From positions 798,502-862,501 of the forward strand of contig NZ_MSCO01000002.1 in NCBI RefSeq assembly GCF_002954705.1: a DNA stretch of 64,000 nucleotides, given 5' to 3'. The stretch is from Aliivibrio sifiae (GTDB taxonomy: Bacteria; Pseudomonadota; Gammaproteobacteria; Enterobacterales; Vibrionaceae). The position numbers and the translations under genes were made by a program. The notes beneath the pieces were generated by a model that had not been told where the DNA came from, did no database searches, and saw nothing but the letters and a program-made list of their open reading frames with translations. Of the stretch, positions 17,634 to 26,621 are shown piece after piece; the stretch's first letter is position 1; each line of letters starts with the position of its first letter.

Positions 17634-18284
17634 ATGAAAATCTGGGATAGTTTTATCCGAGTTTATCATTGGAGCCAAGTAGCATTACTTGGCTCACTTT
17701 GGTATACCGCGGAAGAAGGTTTGATGGAATGGCATTTTACGCTTGCTTACCTTCTAATGGCTTTATTAGGAACAAGAATTGTTTGGGGAGTTATTGGCAG
17801 CGATACCGCTAAGTTCTCACATTTTGTCACTTCACCTAAAAAAGCAATTAATTACTTATCAATAGAGAAAAAAGGAAAGTTATCTCATTCTATTGGACAT
17901 AATCCTGCCGGTGGCTACATGGTACTAGGGCTATTCTTCCTACTATCGTTGCAATTAGTCACAGGGTTATTCAGTAATGATGATATTCTTTCTGAAGGTC
18001 CCCTTGCCTCATTAGTTAGCTATGATATGAGCGGCTTTTTAACTCAAATACACCATCAAAATTTTGATGTTCTTCTTGGGTTTATTGGTTTGCACATTGC
18101 TGCTGTGTTCTTTTATAGACTCAAAGGCATCAATTTAATCAAGCCAATGCTAACGGGAAACGCAGAACTTTCTGGAAATAGTCCAAAAATGAAGCATTCT
18201 ATTTTTGCATGGCTTATTTTTGCGATGATATTTCTGATTATCTACTTTTTTTGGGCAACCGAAGTGATAAGCTATCTTTTTTAA
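17634..18284 (+). CDS. cytochrome b561-type membrane protein
   Basis: A 216-aa integral membrane protein with about five membrane segments. It has the bacterial cytochrome b/b561 layout: WDSFIRVYHWSQ in helix 1 with a heme-ligand His, MEWHFTLAYLL, TRIVWGVIGSDTAKFSHF and a late IGLHIAAVFFYRL. It likely moves electrons between the quinone pool and the cytochrome c' encoded just upstream. It is 17 nt before the mechanosensitive channel gene. Confidence 0.88.
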   Translation: MKIWDSFIRVYHWSQVALLGSLWYTAEEGLMEWHFTLAYLLMALLGTRIVWGVIGSDTAKFSHFVTSPKKAINYLSIEKKGKLSHSIGHNPAGGYMVLGLFFLLSLQLVTGLFSNDDILSEGPLASLVSYDMSGFLTQIHHQNFDVLLGFIGLHIAAVFFYRLKGINLIKPMLTGNAELSGNSPKMKHSIFAWLIFAMIFLIIYFFWATEVISYLF

Positions 18285-18301
18285 ATAAAAGAGAACTATC
18301 A

Positions 18302-19375
18302 ATGACTCGCTTCCTTGATTGGTGGAATACCCTATTAGAATTTAAAGATCACGATTGGGCACAAAACATAATCGTGATCTCTTTATTCAGTGCTTTTCTT
18401 TGGCTATCTTGGCGCATTATTGTTCAGCGCCTGCATCGTATAGCAATAAAAACTCAACTCCCTTGGGATGATGCTGTCATTACAGCCATCTCTTCACCTA
18501 TTACACTCATTATTTGGTTGTGGCCTGCTACCGCTTCATTAAAGATTCTACTTACTGTCCATACCCGCTTCAGCACGACTTGGTTGCCTGAATTACAAGT
18601 GTTCATTCTGGTTTGGAGTTTCATTTGGTCTGCATTAAGATTAACTTCGTTAATAGAGAAGCAAGTTTTATTAAATCCTAAACACGATGAAACAACCGTA
18701 CTTGCTTTAGGGAAAGTCAGTCGCCTTATATTTATCTCATTAGGCCTTCTATCGTTAATGCAAGGCATGGGATTAAGCTTATCCGGTTTGCTAACCTTTG
18801 GTGGTGTGGGTGGCTTAGTTGTCGGTCTAGCTGCAAAAGACTTATTATCTAACTTCTTTGGTGGCATGATGATCTATTTCGATCGTCCATTTAAAGTTGG
18901 GGATTGGATCCGTTCTCCTGACCGTTCTTTAGAAGGAACTGTTGAGCGTATTGGTTGGCGTATGACAGTGATCAGAACATTTGATAAACGCCCCCTCTAT
19001 GTACCTAATTCAGTATTTAGTAATATCGTAGTAGAAAACCCATCAAGAATGCTGAATCGCCGTATAAAAGAAGACATTGGTATTCGCTATAACGACCTTA
19101 AAAATATAGAGCTCATTGTAAATGATGTAAAAACGATGCTGATTGAACATAGTGATATTGATTCAAATCAAACACTCATCGTCAATTTTAATGGATTTGG
19201 CCCATCGTCATTGGATTTACTGGTATATACCTTTACCAAAACAGTTAATTGGATTGAGTACCATAATGTAAAACAAGATGTCTTAATTAAAATTGGGGAT
19301 ATTATCGCACGACACGATGCTGAAATCGCCTTCCCTACTCAAACGCTTAAAATAGAGCAGCTACCCGTAGAGTAG
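18302..19375 (+). CDS. MscS-family mechanosensitive channel, YnaI-like
   Basis: A 357-aa membrane protein. Several N-terminal helices are followed by the pore-lining Gly/Ala-rich helix (GGVGGLVVGLAAKDLLSNFFGG, seen as GGLVVGLAAKDLL) and the beta domain YFDRPFKVGDWI. C-terminal sequences VIRTFDKRPLYVPNSVFSN resemble E. coli YnaI. Such channels release solutes on hypo-osmotic shock. I start at ATG 18302, after an AAGAGAA ribosome site; the frame is open 31 codons further but that part overlaps the b561 gene. Co-transcribed with the cytochrome genes by spacing. Confidence 0.88.
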   Translation: MTRFLDWWNTLLEFKDHDWAQNIIVISLFSAFLWLSWRIIVQRLHRIAIKTQLPWDDAVITAISSPITLIIWLWPATASLKILLTVHTRFSTTWLPELQVFILVWSFIWSALRLTSLIEKQVLLNPKHDETTVLALGKVSRLIFISLGLLSLMQGMGLSLSGLLTFGGVGGLVVGLAAKDLLSNFFGGMMIYFDRPFKVGDWIRSPDRSLEGTVERIGWRMTVIRTFDKRPLYVPNSVFSNIVVENPSRMLNRRIKEDIGIRYNDLKNIELIVNDVKTMLIEHSDIDSNQTLIVNFNGFGPSSLDLLVYTFTKTVNWIEYHNVKQDVLIKIGDIIARHDAEIAFPTQTLKIEQLPVE

Positions 19376-19388
19376 AATCATCCAATAT

Positions 19389-19422
19389 AAAAAGGGCATC
19401 ACATTATGTGGATGCCCTTTTC
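19389..19422. terminator. shared terminator of the channel gene and ktrB
   Basis: GGGCATC / GATGCCC stem with inner ACA/TGT pairs, A-run before and T-run after. It lies between convergent genes. Confidence 0.88.
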
Positions 19423-19443
19423 TATTAGCATTATGCTTTAGAA

Positions 19444-20808
19444 TTAACCCGTTAATACATTCTCTTCAGGGTATTTCACGCGCGATGTCTCTGGTCTTGC
19501 AAGCATATAGGCTAAGGTTAACGGCCCTATACGGCCAATAACCATCACAATAACCATGATAAACTTACCAGGCTCTGAAAGTTCAGCGGTTAAACCTGCC
19601 GTTAAACCCACGGTCGCAAAGGCTGAAATAACTTCAAACATCACCTTATCAAATCCCGTATTCTCAGTAAGCATTAATGAAAACATAGCAATTGAAAGCA
19701 GCGACCCACTCACCACAATAATAGCCAACGATTTAGTCACAATCGGCCAACTCACGGTTCTTTTAAACATCACCACATGCTTTTTCTGACGTAAAAAAGT
19801 CCATGTTGCAACTGCAGCTACGGTAATGGTCGACACTTTTAGTCCGCCACCGGTAGAGGTTGACCCTGCACCAATGAGCATCAATATAATCATAATAAAC
19901 AGCGCAGGTTGCGTGAAGTGGGTTAAATCTACACTGTTAAAACCCGCAGTACGCGCACTTGCTGATTGGAAAAATGCCGCTAACCATTTATCACCTGTTG
20001 ATAATGACGCTAATGTGCTTGGATTATTATATTCAAGTACATAGAAAAATAAGGTGCCGACAACTAACAGCGTTGGCGTTGCAATAATCATTATTTTGGT
20101 ATGCAATTGAAGACGGCTAAAGCCTTTTGAGCTGTTCTTAACTAAATCGACGATAACCGTAAAGCCTAAACCACCACCAATAAACAAACACGATAAAGTA
20201 AAAATCACCAACGGATCATCCACATAGCCCATTAAGCTATCTGAGAATAAGGAGAAACCTGCATTATTAAATGCCGAAATTGAGTGAAACGCGGCATAGA
20301 ATAAGCCTTTGGCTAAACCGAGATCAGGGACCCAACGAAAAGAAAGAATGATCATCCCTATCAGCTCTGCAATTAGAGCAAAACAAATAATACTTTTTAT
20401 CAACTTACGTAGATTCACTTTCTTTTCTTGACCTAATGCCTCTTTTGCCAATGCTTGTTGACGAAGACTTAAACGTAGGCCAAATACATAAAGTAAAACC
20501 GCAGATAAAGTCATTTGACCAAGGCCACCAATTTGCATCAAAAACATTAAAACGATTTTACCACTTATCGTAAAATGAGACCCGGTATCAACGACACCAA
20601 GACCTGTCACACTGATTGCAGAAGTCGCTGTAAATAATGCATCCATGAAACTTAAACCTGTGACTGAAAACACAGGTAATGTCAGTAATACCGCAGACGG
20701 CAATAAAATAGCTAAAAACGAAAAAAGAATGATCCTCGGTTCAGACCATTCCTTTGCTTTTCGGCTATTCTTTATTGGAAATAAACCACGTTTAGGTAAA
20801 TAACTCAT
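19444..20808 (-). CDS. ktrB: potassium uptake protein KtrB (membrane subunit)
   Basis: A 454-aa protein of the Trk/Ktr/HKT family: eight membrane segments with four pore-loop repeats, e.g. TATSAISVTGLGV, AFNNAGFSLF, ASARTAGFNSVD and FATVGLTAGLT, each carrying the selectivity glycine. It imports K+, driven by Na+ in the Vibrio enzymes. Its start overlaps the ktrA stop by 4 nt (20805-20808), a tight two-gene operon. Confidence 0.95.
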   Translation of the reverse strand: MSYLPKRGLFPIKNSRKAKEWSEPRIILFSFLAILLPSAVLLTLPVFSVTGLSFMDALFTATSAISVTGLGVVDTGSHFTISGKIVLMFLMQIGGLGQMTLSAVLLYVFGLRLSLRQQALAKEALGQEKKVNLRKLIKSIICFALIAELIGMIILSFRWVPDLGLAKGLFYAAFHSISAFNNAGFSLFSDSLMGYVDDPLVIFTLSCLFIGGGLGFTVIVDLVKNSSKGFSRLQLHTKIMIIATPTLLVVGTLFFYVLEYNNPSTLASLSTGDKWLAAFFQSASARTAGFNSVDLTHFTQPALFIMIILMLIGAGSTSTGGGLKVSTITVAAVATWTFLRQKKHVVMFKRTVSWPIVTKSLAIIVVSGSLLSIAMFSLMLTENTGFDKVMFEVISAFATVGLTAGLTAELSEPGKFIMVIVMVIGRIGPLTLAYMLARPETSRVKYPEENVLTG

Positions 20809-21476
20809 AAGCTTCTAATTTTTTTAGCTAGTTTATCTTCAGGGCCAACAATAATAAGAATATCTCCTATCTCTAGTACCTTGCTATACTCTGGTGCAGT
20901 CTCTATTTCAGGACCACGTTTAAGAGCTAAAATTTTCACATCAGACATTTGACAAAAATCTAACTGACCGAGTGATTTGCCCATATTCTTACCACCAACC
21001 ACAATTTCAGTCATTGCAAGACCACTACCCAGTTGATGAAACTCAAATACTCTCCTATCTAGCATTTTTCTTGCAACACGTATTCCCATGTCTCTTTCTG
21101 GCAAGATAATATGATCAGCTCCAATTTTAGTTAAAATCTTCGCGTGAAACTTATCGTTCGCTTTTACCCATACTGTTTTAACACCAGCTTCTTTCAATAC
21201 TAACGTCGTTAATATGCTCGCGTTAATATCAGAACCAATGGCAACCATTACCATGTCATATTCATCAAGCTTTAGCTCTGAAATAGTTTCTTCATTCGCG
21301 CAATTAGCCACAATCGCGGTAGACACAAAGTCAGTCGCCTTTTTCACTCGCTCTTCATTAATATCAATCGCGAGCACTTGTGAACCGTATTGATGCAACT
21401 CTTCACACACGGTTAAACCAAAACGACCTAAGCCGATTACTGCGTATTGTTTATTCTTTGCTTCCATCGAATTCAC
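20805..21476 (-). CDS. ktrA: potassium uptake regulatory subunit KtrA
   Basis: A 223-aa cytoplasmic RCK protein. The N-terminal Rossmann motif is GLGRFGLTVCEEL (nucleotide binding, ADP/ATP), with VLAIDINEE closing the site; the C-terminal RCK_C domain spans about residues 140-222. It gates KtrB. The first gene of the ktrAB operon; the region upstream shares space with the deoD promoter. Confidence 0.95.
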   Translation of the reverse strand: MNSMEAKNKQYAVIGLGRFGLTVCEELHQYGSQVLAIDINEERVKKATDFVSTAIVANCANEETISELKLDEYDMVMVAIGSDINASILTTLVLKEAGVKTVWVKANDKFHAKILTKIGADHIILPERDMGIRVARKMLDRRVFEFHQLGSGLAMTEIVVGGKNMGKSLGQLDFCQMSDVKILALKRGPEIETAPEYSKVLEIGDILIIVGPEDKLAKKIRSL

Positions 21477-21564
21477 TCACTTATTTCACTATGATAAAAA
21501 TAACCTCAGACATCATCCTCCGAGAAGGTAATAAGTTCAATCTAATTGAGAATTAAGAATAATA

Positions 21565-21587
21565 AAACTCAAACTCAAACTCAAACT
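21565..21587. repeat. hexamer tandem repeat (AAACTC) between ktrA and deoD
   Basis: Nearly four copies of aaactc in the intergenic region, upstream of ktrA (88 nt from its start). It may change length by slippage; no function is evident. Confidence 0.7.
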
Positions 21588-21636
21588 ATGTATTAAAGCT
21601 AAGACCCGCGCAAAAGGTTACGATTGCTCAAACACT

Positions 21637-21770
21637 TTCAACATTTTTAGTTATCAATATTGAAAATAATGTAGAATCAACAAGAAAATGTGACTTCAAT
21701 CTCATGACACCTTAAAATATAGGCCTAAAATAGTCACATATCGAGCAAGAACGTTCAACATTTTTAGTTA
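21637..21770 (+). promoter_or_regulatory. deoD upstream control region: two 17-bp direct repeats and a CRP-like site
   Basis: TTCAACATTTTTAGTTA occurs twice without mismatch (21637-21653 and 21754-21770), 117 bp apart. Between them lies TGTGA-cttcaa-TCTCA (21689-21704), one base from the CRP half-site pair. CRP and nucleoside-responsive repressors control deo genes in E. coli, so the repeats may be operators. The 334-bp gap (21477-21810) otherwise holds only promoters. Confidence 0.5.
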
Positions 21771-21810
21771 CACTGAATTTAATTTCAATATTTAGACTGG
21801 AGACCTTATT

Positions 21811-22521
21811 ATGGCTACCCCACACATTAATGCACAAGTTGGTGATTTCGCAGAAACAGTTTTAATGCCAGGAGATCCATTGCGCGCAAAATTCATTGCT
21901 GAAAACTTCTTAGAAGACGTAACGCAAGTATGTGATGTACGTAATATGTTTGGTTACACGGGTACTTACAAAGGTAAAAAAGTATCGGTCATGGGTCACG
22001 GTATGGGTATCCCATCATGCTGTATCTATGTTCATGAATTAATTGCTGAATTCGGTGTTAAAAACGTGATTCGCGTTGGTAGCTGTGGCGCTGTACATGA
22101 TGACGTTAAATTAATGGACGTTGTCATTGGTATGGGCGCATCTACGGATTCAAAAGTAAACCGCATTCGCTTCAATAATCATGACTTCGCAGCAATTGCT
22201 GATTTCGGCTTACTAGAAACAGCGGTTGGTCAAGCTCGCGAATTAAATGTTCCAGTAAAAGTTGGTAATGTATTCTCAGCAGACCTTTTCTACTCTCCAG
22301 AAGCTGATCTGTTCGACAAAATGGAAAAATTAGGCATCCTTGGTGTTGATATGGAAGCTGCAGGCATTTATGGTGTAGCCGCTGATTTAGGAGCAAAAGC
22401 CCTAACAATTCTAACGGTTTCAGACCATATCAAACGTGGTGAAAAACTAAGTTCTGAAGATCGTCAAAAGTCATTCAATGACATGATGACTGTAGCACTA
22501 GAAACAGCGATTAAATTATAA
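21811..22521 (+). CDS. deoD: purine nucleoside phosphorylase, DeoD type
   Basis: A 236-aa enzyme of the hexameric bacterial class. Motifs [13 protein letters not shown] (phosphate site), [22 protein letters not shown], and [12 protein letters not shown] for nucleoside binding; the catalytic Asp is in [10 protein letters not shown]. It splits purine (deoxy)nucleosides with phosphate for salvage. It leads a likely unit with a transposase-like protein and a SorC regulator on the same strand. Confidence 0.97.
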   Translation: MATPHINAQVGDFAETVLMPGDPLRAKFIAENFLEDVTQVCDVRNMFGYTGTYKGKKVSVMGHGMGIPSCCIYVHELIAEFGVKNVIRVGSCGAVHDDVKLMDVVIGMGASTDSKVNRIRFNNHDFAAIADFGLLETAVGQARELNVPVKVGNVFSADLFYSPEADLFDKMEKLGILGVDMEAAGIYGVAADLGAKALTILTVSDHIKRGEKLSSEDRQKSFNDMMTVALETAIKL

Positions 22522-22529
22522 TCATGTTT

Positions 22530-22552
22530 GCGCCAGTATTGAAAACTGGCGC
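22530..22552 (+). terminator. hairpin after deoD
   Basis: GCGCCAGT / ACTGGCGC, 8-bp perfect stem with a 7-nt loop, 8 nt after the deoD stop. No T-run follows (TTAAAAT), so it may be a partial terminator or mRNA stabiliser, leaving some read-through to the next two genes. Confidence 0.55.
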
Positions 22553-22575
22553 TTAAAATCTATAAGGGGTGTCTA

Positions 22576-24045
22576 GTGCCGACTGAAAAACTGCCGTTGG
22601 CTGCTAAAGGGTTACAACTCAATTTTTGTAAAACATTGGCGTGTGACAATTTTGGTGATAGCGATGAACAACACTATTTAGTTCAACGCACGAACCCTAA
22701 GCGACCTGCATTAGTTTGCCGGAAATGTGGCGCTTTTCCTCCCTTAATCAATAACAATGAAGTATTGAATGAACTTGCACGCCAACGTACTGTACAATCC
22801 CATTCATTACCTTCTTGTAATAACCCTACCTGCGACCATCTTGGTCTTGATGTATTGACTCATCGTGAACTTTACCACGCATTTGGTTACAGTGGTGATC
22901 GTCAACGGTATCGTTGTAAATCTTGTGCATCAACTTTTGTCGATAAATGGTCAGGAGAAAATCAAAAAAACCTTATTCAACAAAAGATTTTAGGTTTTTT
23001 ATTTACTGGTTACTCGGTTCGTGAAATTTGCCGACGATTACATATAAATCCTAAGACCTTTTACGATCATATAAATCAAATAGCTAATCGTTGTCGCCGT
23101 CATATGTCTCTGTTTGATACGAGGTTGCAACACGACAGAACAGAAATACAGCTGGCATCAAATGCTACCCCACTACAACCATTAAGTAACAATGGAGTTT
23201 TTTGGTATACGACAGCCGAAATGAATTCAGGCTACGTTATCGCTCAACATATTAATTATTCAGAATGCGATACCCCAGGAACTCAACTTGATCACGAGCC
23301 TTTTAATGATGAAGCACAGTTTTTACCTAATACGTTTATCGGTGAAGCAAACTCGCAGCCAACGTTAACTTCGAATTCAATTTTTAAACGTGTTGATAAT
23401 AAATACCAAGAAATTTTAGCCAGAGCTAATGTGGAAGACCCACTAGGTAATTATGTTTCACTTAATTACCCATCAAAAGGAGCGCTAATTCGTCCTCCTT
23501 ATACTTCGTACGCACATTTTTTAGAAATACAGCAAGGGTTTTCACATTGTAATTCTATTGAAATTTATATGCCTCAAGAACCTATGCTGCGCTCAGCAGC
23601 CATGTCTGTTTTTTTAAAACGCATTAAAGAAAATAGAATCGATTTATTATACGTAACTCAAGATCCTGCCTTTCCTCTTGAAGAAAGTGGGGAAAAAATT
23701 GATATCCATTTAGTTGGTTGGTGGCGTGATCGTTGGGCATTTACTGAAATTAATGGCCAACATAAAGGGATTTGTCACCTTAATGGGGCAGAGAACAATG
23801 AGATCTATTGGTTAAAGCGAGCTTCTGCGACAACCGCAAAAGACTATCAAGACCGCTTCTATACTCAATTTACAAGCTTAGTTGATGAACCAAGACGGAA
23901 ATTACGCCCTGCGAGTTTACTTCCACTACTCGATATATTCAGAGCGTGGCATAATCTCTGCCATCAAGATAAACTTGGCATCACGCCAGCACAAAAGCTA
24001 GGGCTGATTTCTAAACCAATCACTCTTGCAGAATTATTAAGTTAG
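22576..24045 (+). CDS. transposase-like zinc-ribbon/HTH protein of unknown function
   Basis: A 489-aa protein starting at GTG with a good AAGGGG site. The N-terminal half has paired cysteines typical of zinc ribbons (CKTLACDNFG, CRKCG, CNNPTCDHLG, RYRCKSCASTF). A helix-turn-helix follows (GYSVREICRRLHINPKTFYDHI), the plan of IS1/InsA-type transposase N-termini. The C-terminal half has an RNase H-like look (GVFWYTTAEMNSGYVIAQHI) but no obvious DDE triad. No terminal inverted repeats flank it. It probably is a domesticated, chromosomally stable gene. It ends 8 nt before the SorC regulator, suggesting a shared transcript. Confidence 0.65.
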   Translation: MPTEKLPLAAKGLQLNFCKTLACDNFGDSDEQHYLVQRTNPKRPALVCRKCGAFPPLINNNEVLNELARQRTVQSHSLPSCNNPTCDHLGLDVLTHRELYHAFGYSGDRQRYRCKSCASTFVDKWSGENQKNLIQQKILGFLFTGYSVREICRRLHINPKTFYDHINQIANRCRRHMSLFDTRLQHDRTEIQLASNATPLQPLSNNGVFWYTTAEMNSGYVIAQHINYSECDTPGTQLDHEPFNDEAQFLPNTFIGEANSQPTLTSNSIFKRVDNKYQEILARANVEDPLGNYVSLNYPSKGALIRPPYTSYAHFLEIQQGFSHCNSIEIYMPQEPMLRSAAMSVFLKRIKENRIDLLYVTQDPAFPLEESGEKIDIHLVGWWRDRWAFTEINGQHKGICHLNGAENNEIYWLKRASATTAKDYQDRFYTQFTSLVDEPRRKLRPASLLPLLDIFRAWHNLCHQDKLGITPAQKLGLISKPITLAELLS

Positions 24046-24053
24046 GACAAGCT

Positions 24054-25031
24054 ATGACCCTATTGCCTTCTCAAGATCAAACCGAAAATACCGATATGCT
24101 CACTGAAATCGCAATCCTTTACTATCAAGAAGGAGCAACTCAGGAAGAGATATCAAAGAAATTTGGGTTATCTCGAGCCAAGGTTGGTCGTATGCTAAGA
24201 AAAGCTCGAGAAGAAGGTATTGTTGAAATAACTGTAAAATTCCACCCAGTTTACAGTGCTCAACTAGAACAAAAATTGGTCGAGAAATTTAACTTAAAAC
24301 GAGCATTAATTACCTTAGATCAACCAAATACAAATGAACAACGCAAACAAGTTGCCGCATTAGTCAGCTCGTATTTAAACAACAACTTACAAGATGATAT
24401 GGCCGTCGCTGTTGGCCAGGGCCAAAATGTTGCCGCAGTTGCAGACCATGCTGGAATTGTTTCACATCGTAACGCTCGTTTTGTTTCTGCGATTGGTGGC
24501 ACTCACCGCAGTGGAGACATTATTAATGCCGATCATATTTGCCGTCGCTTAGCTAAAAAATACGGTGGCAGCAGTGAAACTTTATATGCGCCTGCTTATG
24601 TCAATGATCCAAAATTACGCTCGGCATTTATGGAACATGCCACAATAAAAGAAACCTTAAACCAAGCTCGAAAAGCAGAATTTGCTCTTGTAGGCATTGG
24701 TGATATGGATGAAAACAGCCATATGGTTAAATTAGGCTTTTTTACCCCAAAAGAGTTTGTTGAAGCCCGTTTAAATGATGGCATTGTAGGAGACATTGGC
24801 GGTTTTGACTTCTTTAAGTTAGATGGTACAAACGCAGATACACTGATGCGCGGACGAGTTATCGGACTTGAGATGGAAGATCTACGTCAAATATCTAATG
24901 TTATTGCAATGGCAAGTGAAAGTCGTAAAGCACTCTCTATCATGGGCGCATTACGAACTGGTGTGATTGATGTGCTTGCTACTAGCGTAAGCTGTGCAAT
25001 GGCATTACTTAATCTTGCTGAAAACGAATAA
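24054..25031 (+). CDS. SorC-family transcriptional regulator (possible nucleoside regulator)
   Basis: A 325-aa protein. The N-terminal HTH (about residues 20-60: YYQEGATQEEISKKFGLSRA, then KVGRMLRKA) is followed by a sugar-phosphate-binding domain with AVGQGQNVAAVAD and SAIGGTHRSGD. This is the SorC/LsrR/Bacillus DeoR architecture. Bacillus DeoR, a SorC member, controls deoxynucleoside genes, so location behind deoD suggests a similar role here; that is inference. Target sites might be the 17-bp repeats before deoD. Confidence 0.85.
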   Translation: MTLLPSQDQTENTDMLTEIAILYYQEGATQEEISKKFGLSRAKVGRMLRKAREEGIVEITVKFHPVYSAQLEQKLVEKFNLKRALITLDQPNTNEQRKQVAALVSSYLNNNLQDDMAVAVGQGQNVAAVADHAGIVSHRNARFVSAIGGTHRSGDIINADHICRRLAKKYGGSSETLYAPAYVNDPKLRSAFMEHATIKETLNQARKAEFALVGIGDMDENSHMVKLGFFTPKEFVEARLNDGIVGDIGGFDFFKLDGTNADTLMRGRVIGLEMEDLRQISNVIAMASESRKALSIMGALRTGVIDVLATSVSCAMALLNLAENE

Positions 25032-25151
25032 TGACCCTTTACATAATAATTAACTCTTCTCTTATTAACTAGATCTCACATCTAGAAAATAGTTCGTGAC
25101 ATCAATAGATTAGCCATATTATATTGACATCACTAACAAGGAAGAGTCGTA

Positions 25152-26621
25152 GTGAAACAATCGAAAGATAAAGTCATCTCCCAACTCAAAGCATTAGAGT
25201 TAATCATTGAAGATGATACAGAAAAAGTCAAACAAGATGCCGAGCAGCTACTGTTGCTTTCAGAAACAATTCATTTCAAATATGGTATTGCATACTCAAA
25301 ATTAATCATTTCAACTGCCCAGTGGCACTTAATGCAATATAATGCTGGTTTTAAAGTCGCTAAAGAATTATTGCAGCTTCATCAAGAGCTTGAAAATGAC
25401 GATTTACTCCCAACAATTTTACACACGTTAGCCCTTCATTCGTGGGGACAAGCAAAACTATTTTCTGCCCAACAATTTTGGATAAGAGCATTAGAGCAAG
25501 CATCCTTACTCGGCGATAACGAGATTGAAATTGAGTCTCTTATTGGCCTTGGTAATATTTGGAGAATGACAAATCGTTTAAAAGATGCCGATTCAACTCA
25601 TAGCATTGCAGCACAAAGAGCGAATTATTATCGGATCCCTCATTTAGAAGCTAAAGCCTATATTTTGCAGTCATGGGATAATTATCTATTGCATGACTTT
25701 CAAAAGATGTTGCCTATTTTATTAAAAGCAGAACAACTGCTCACCCACAATACGAATCTTACTTGGAAAGCAGAAATTTATGATTTTAGAGGACTCGCCT
25801 TCCTTGGTTTAAATGATCTTAACTCAGCTCAACAATGCTGTAGCTTTGCTCATCAGCTTTCATTACAACATAATCTTATATGGATGAAAGCGCATTCAGC
25901 GATTAGTTTAGCTAGAATTGCTTCCGCACAATCACATTTTGATCATGCTTATGATTTATTAACCGAAGCAGAAGTTATTGCGCAACAATTTGACAAGGGA
26001 GAGCTTCGCTCTCAAATATGCCTTGAGCAATCGCGAATTGCTGAGTTAACAAAAGATTACGAGCATGCTTTGTATTCCTACAAGCGCTATCGTCAATACG
26101 AAATCACCCTATTACAAGAACAATCAAATTGTCTTGGTAAAGATAAAACAAGCAGCTCTAAAGAACAGTTAGATATGCGTTCAAAAAAATTAATCAATCG
26201 CATTAAAGTTCAATTAGAGTTTAATAGTATCTCTTCTCTTACCTATTTATTGCCTCTAGATAAATGGCAACGCAATATTAAATCTATCTTATCCAACACT
26301 TTAAATGATGATTACCATCTTATAACTATCGTAGATCCATCCGAAGATAAGATAAATAATCTTATACTATTGGGACATCATTACTGTAAACATGGCGACA
26401 GTATCACTCGCTTGAGCAATACTGAAATTGTCCTATTAATTAATGAAAATAAAAAAAGGGCAAAAGACATTGCACACTCTTTGTCTTCGTTATTTGCTTC
26501 TTATCCATGGTATCGATATTCATTAAACTCATCCGTACCTACAATTCATGACTTTAGTTTACATGAAATCTCAACTCACCCTATTTTATCTCACATGCAT
26601 ATAGAAGACCTTTATGGATAG
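25152..26621 (+). CDS. TPR-repeat protein with a degenerate GGDEF-like C-terminus
   Basis: A 489-aa protein with a GTG start preceded by AAGGAAGAG. Residues about 40-325 are tetratricopeptide-like helical repeats (e.g. ALHSWGQAKLFSAQQFWIRA, LIGLGNIWRMTNRLKDADST). The C-terminal 120 residues follow the GGDEF fold (ITRLSNTEIVLLINENKKRAKDIAHSL) but the signature is LSNTE instead of GGDEF, so cyclase activity is unlikely. The stop overlaps the start of the next gene by 8 nt. It looks like a partner or decayed paralogue of that TPR-GGDEF protein. Confidence 0.7.
   Translation: MKQSKDKVISQLKALELIIEDDTEKVKQDAEQLLLLSETIHFKYGIAYSKLIISTAQWHLMQYNAGFKVAKELLQLHQELENDDLLPTILHTLALHSWGQAKLFSAQQFWIRALEQASLLGDNEIEIESLIGLGNIWRMTNRLKDADSTHSIAAQRANYYRIPHLEAKAYILQSWDNYLLHDFQKMLPILLKAEQLLTHNTNLTWKAEIYDFRGLAFLGLNDLNSAQQCCSFAHQLSLQHNLIWMKAHSAISLARIASAQSHFDHAYDLLTEAEVIAQQFDKGELRSQICLEQSRIAELTKDYEHALYSYKRYRQYEITLLQEQSNCLGKDKTSSSKEQLDMRSKKLINRIKVQLEFNSISSLTYLLPLDKWQRNIKSILSNTLNDDYHLITIVDPSEDKINNLILLGHHYCKHGDSITRLSNTEIVLLINENKKRAKDIAHSLSSLFASYPWYRYSLNSSVPTIHDFSLHEISTHPILSHMHIEDLYG

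Noticed and set aside
21565..21587. CRISPR-like short repeats
   Set aside because: The hexamer repeats have no spacers; they are simple tandem repeats. No CRISPR array or cas gene is present in the window.
22576..24045. Active insertion sequence
   Set aside because: No terminal inverted repeats, target duplication or second copy seen; placed tightly between deoD and a regulator.
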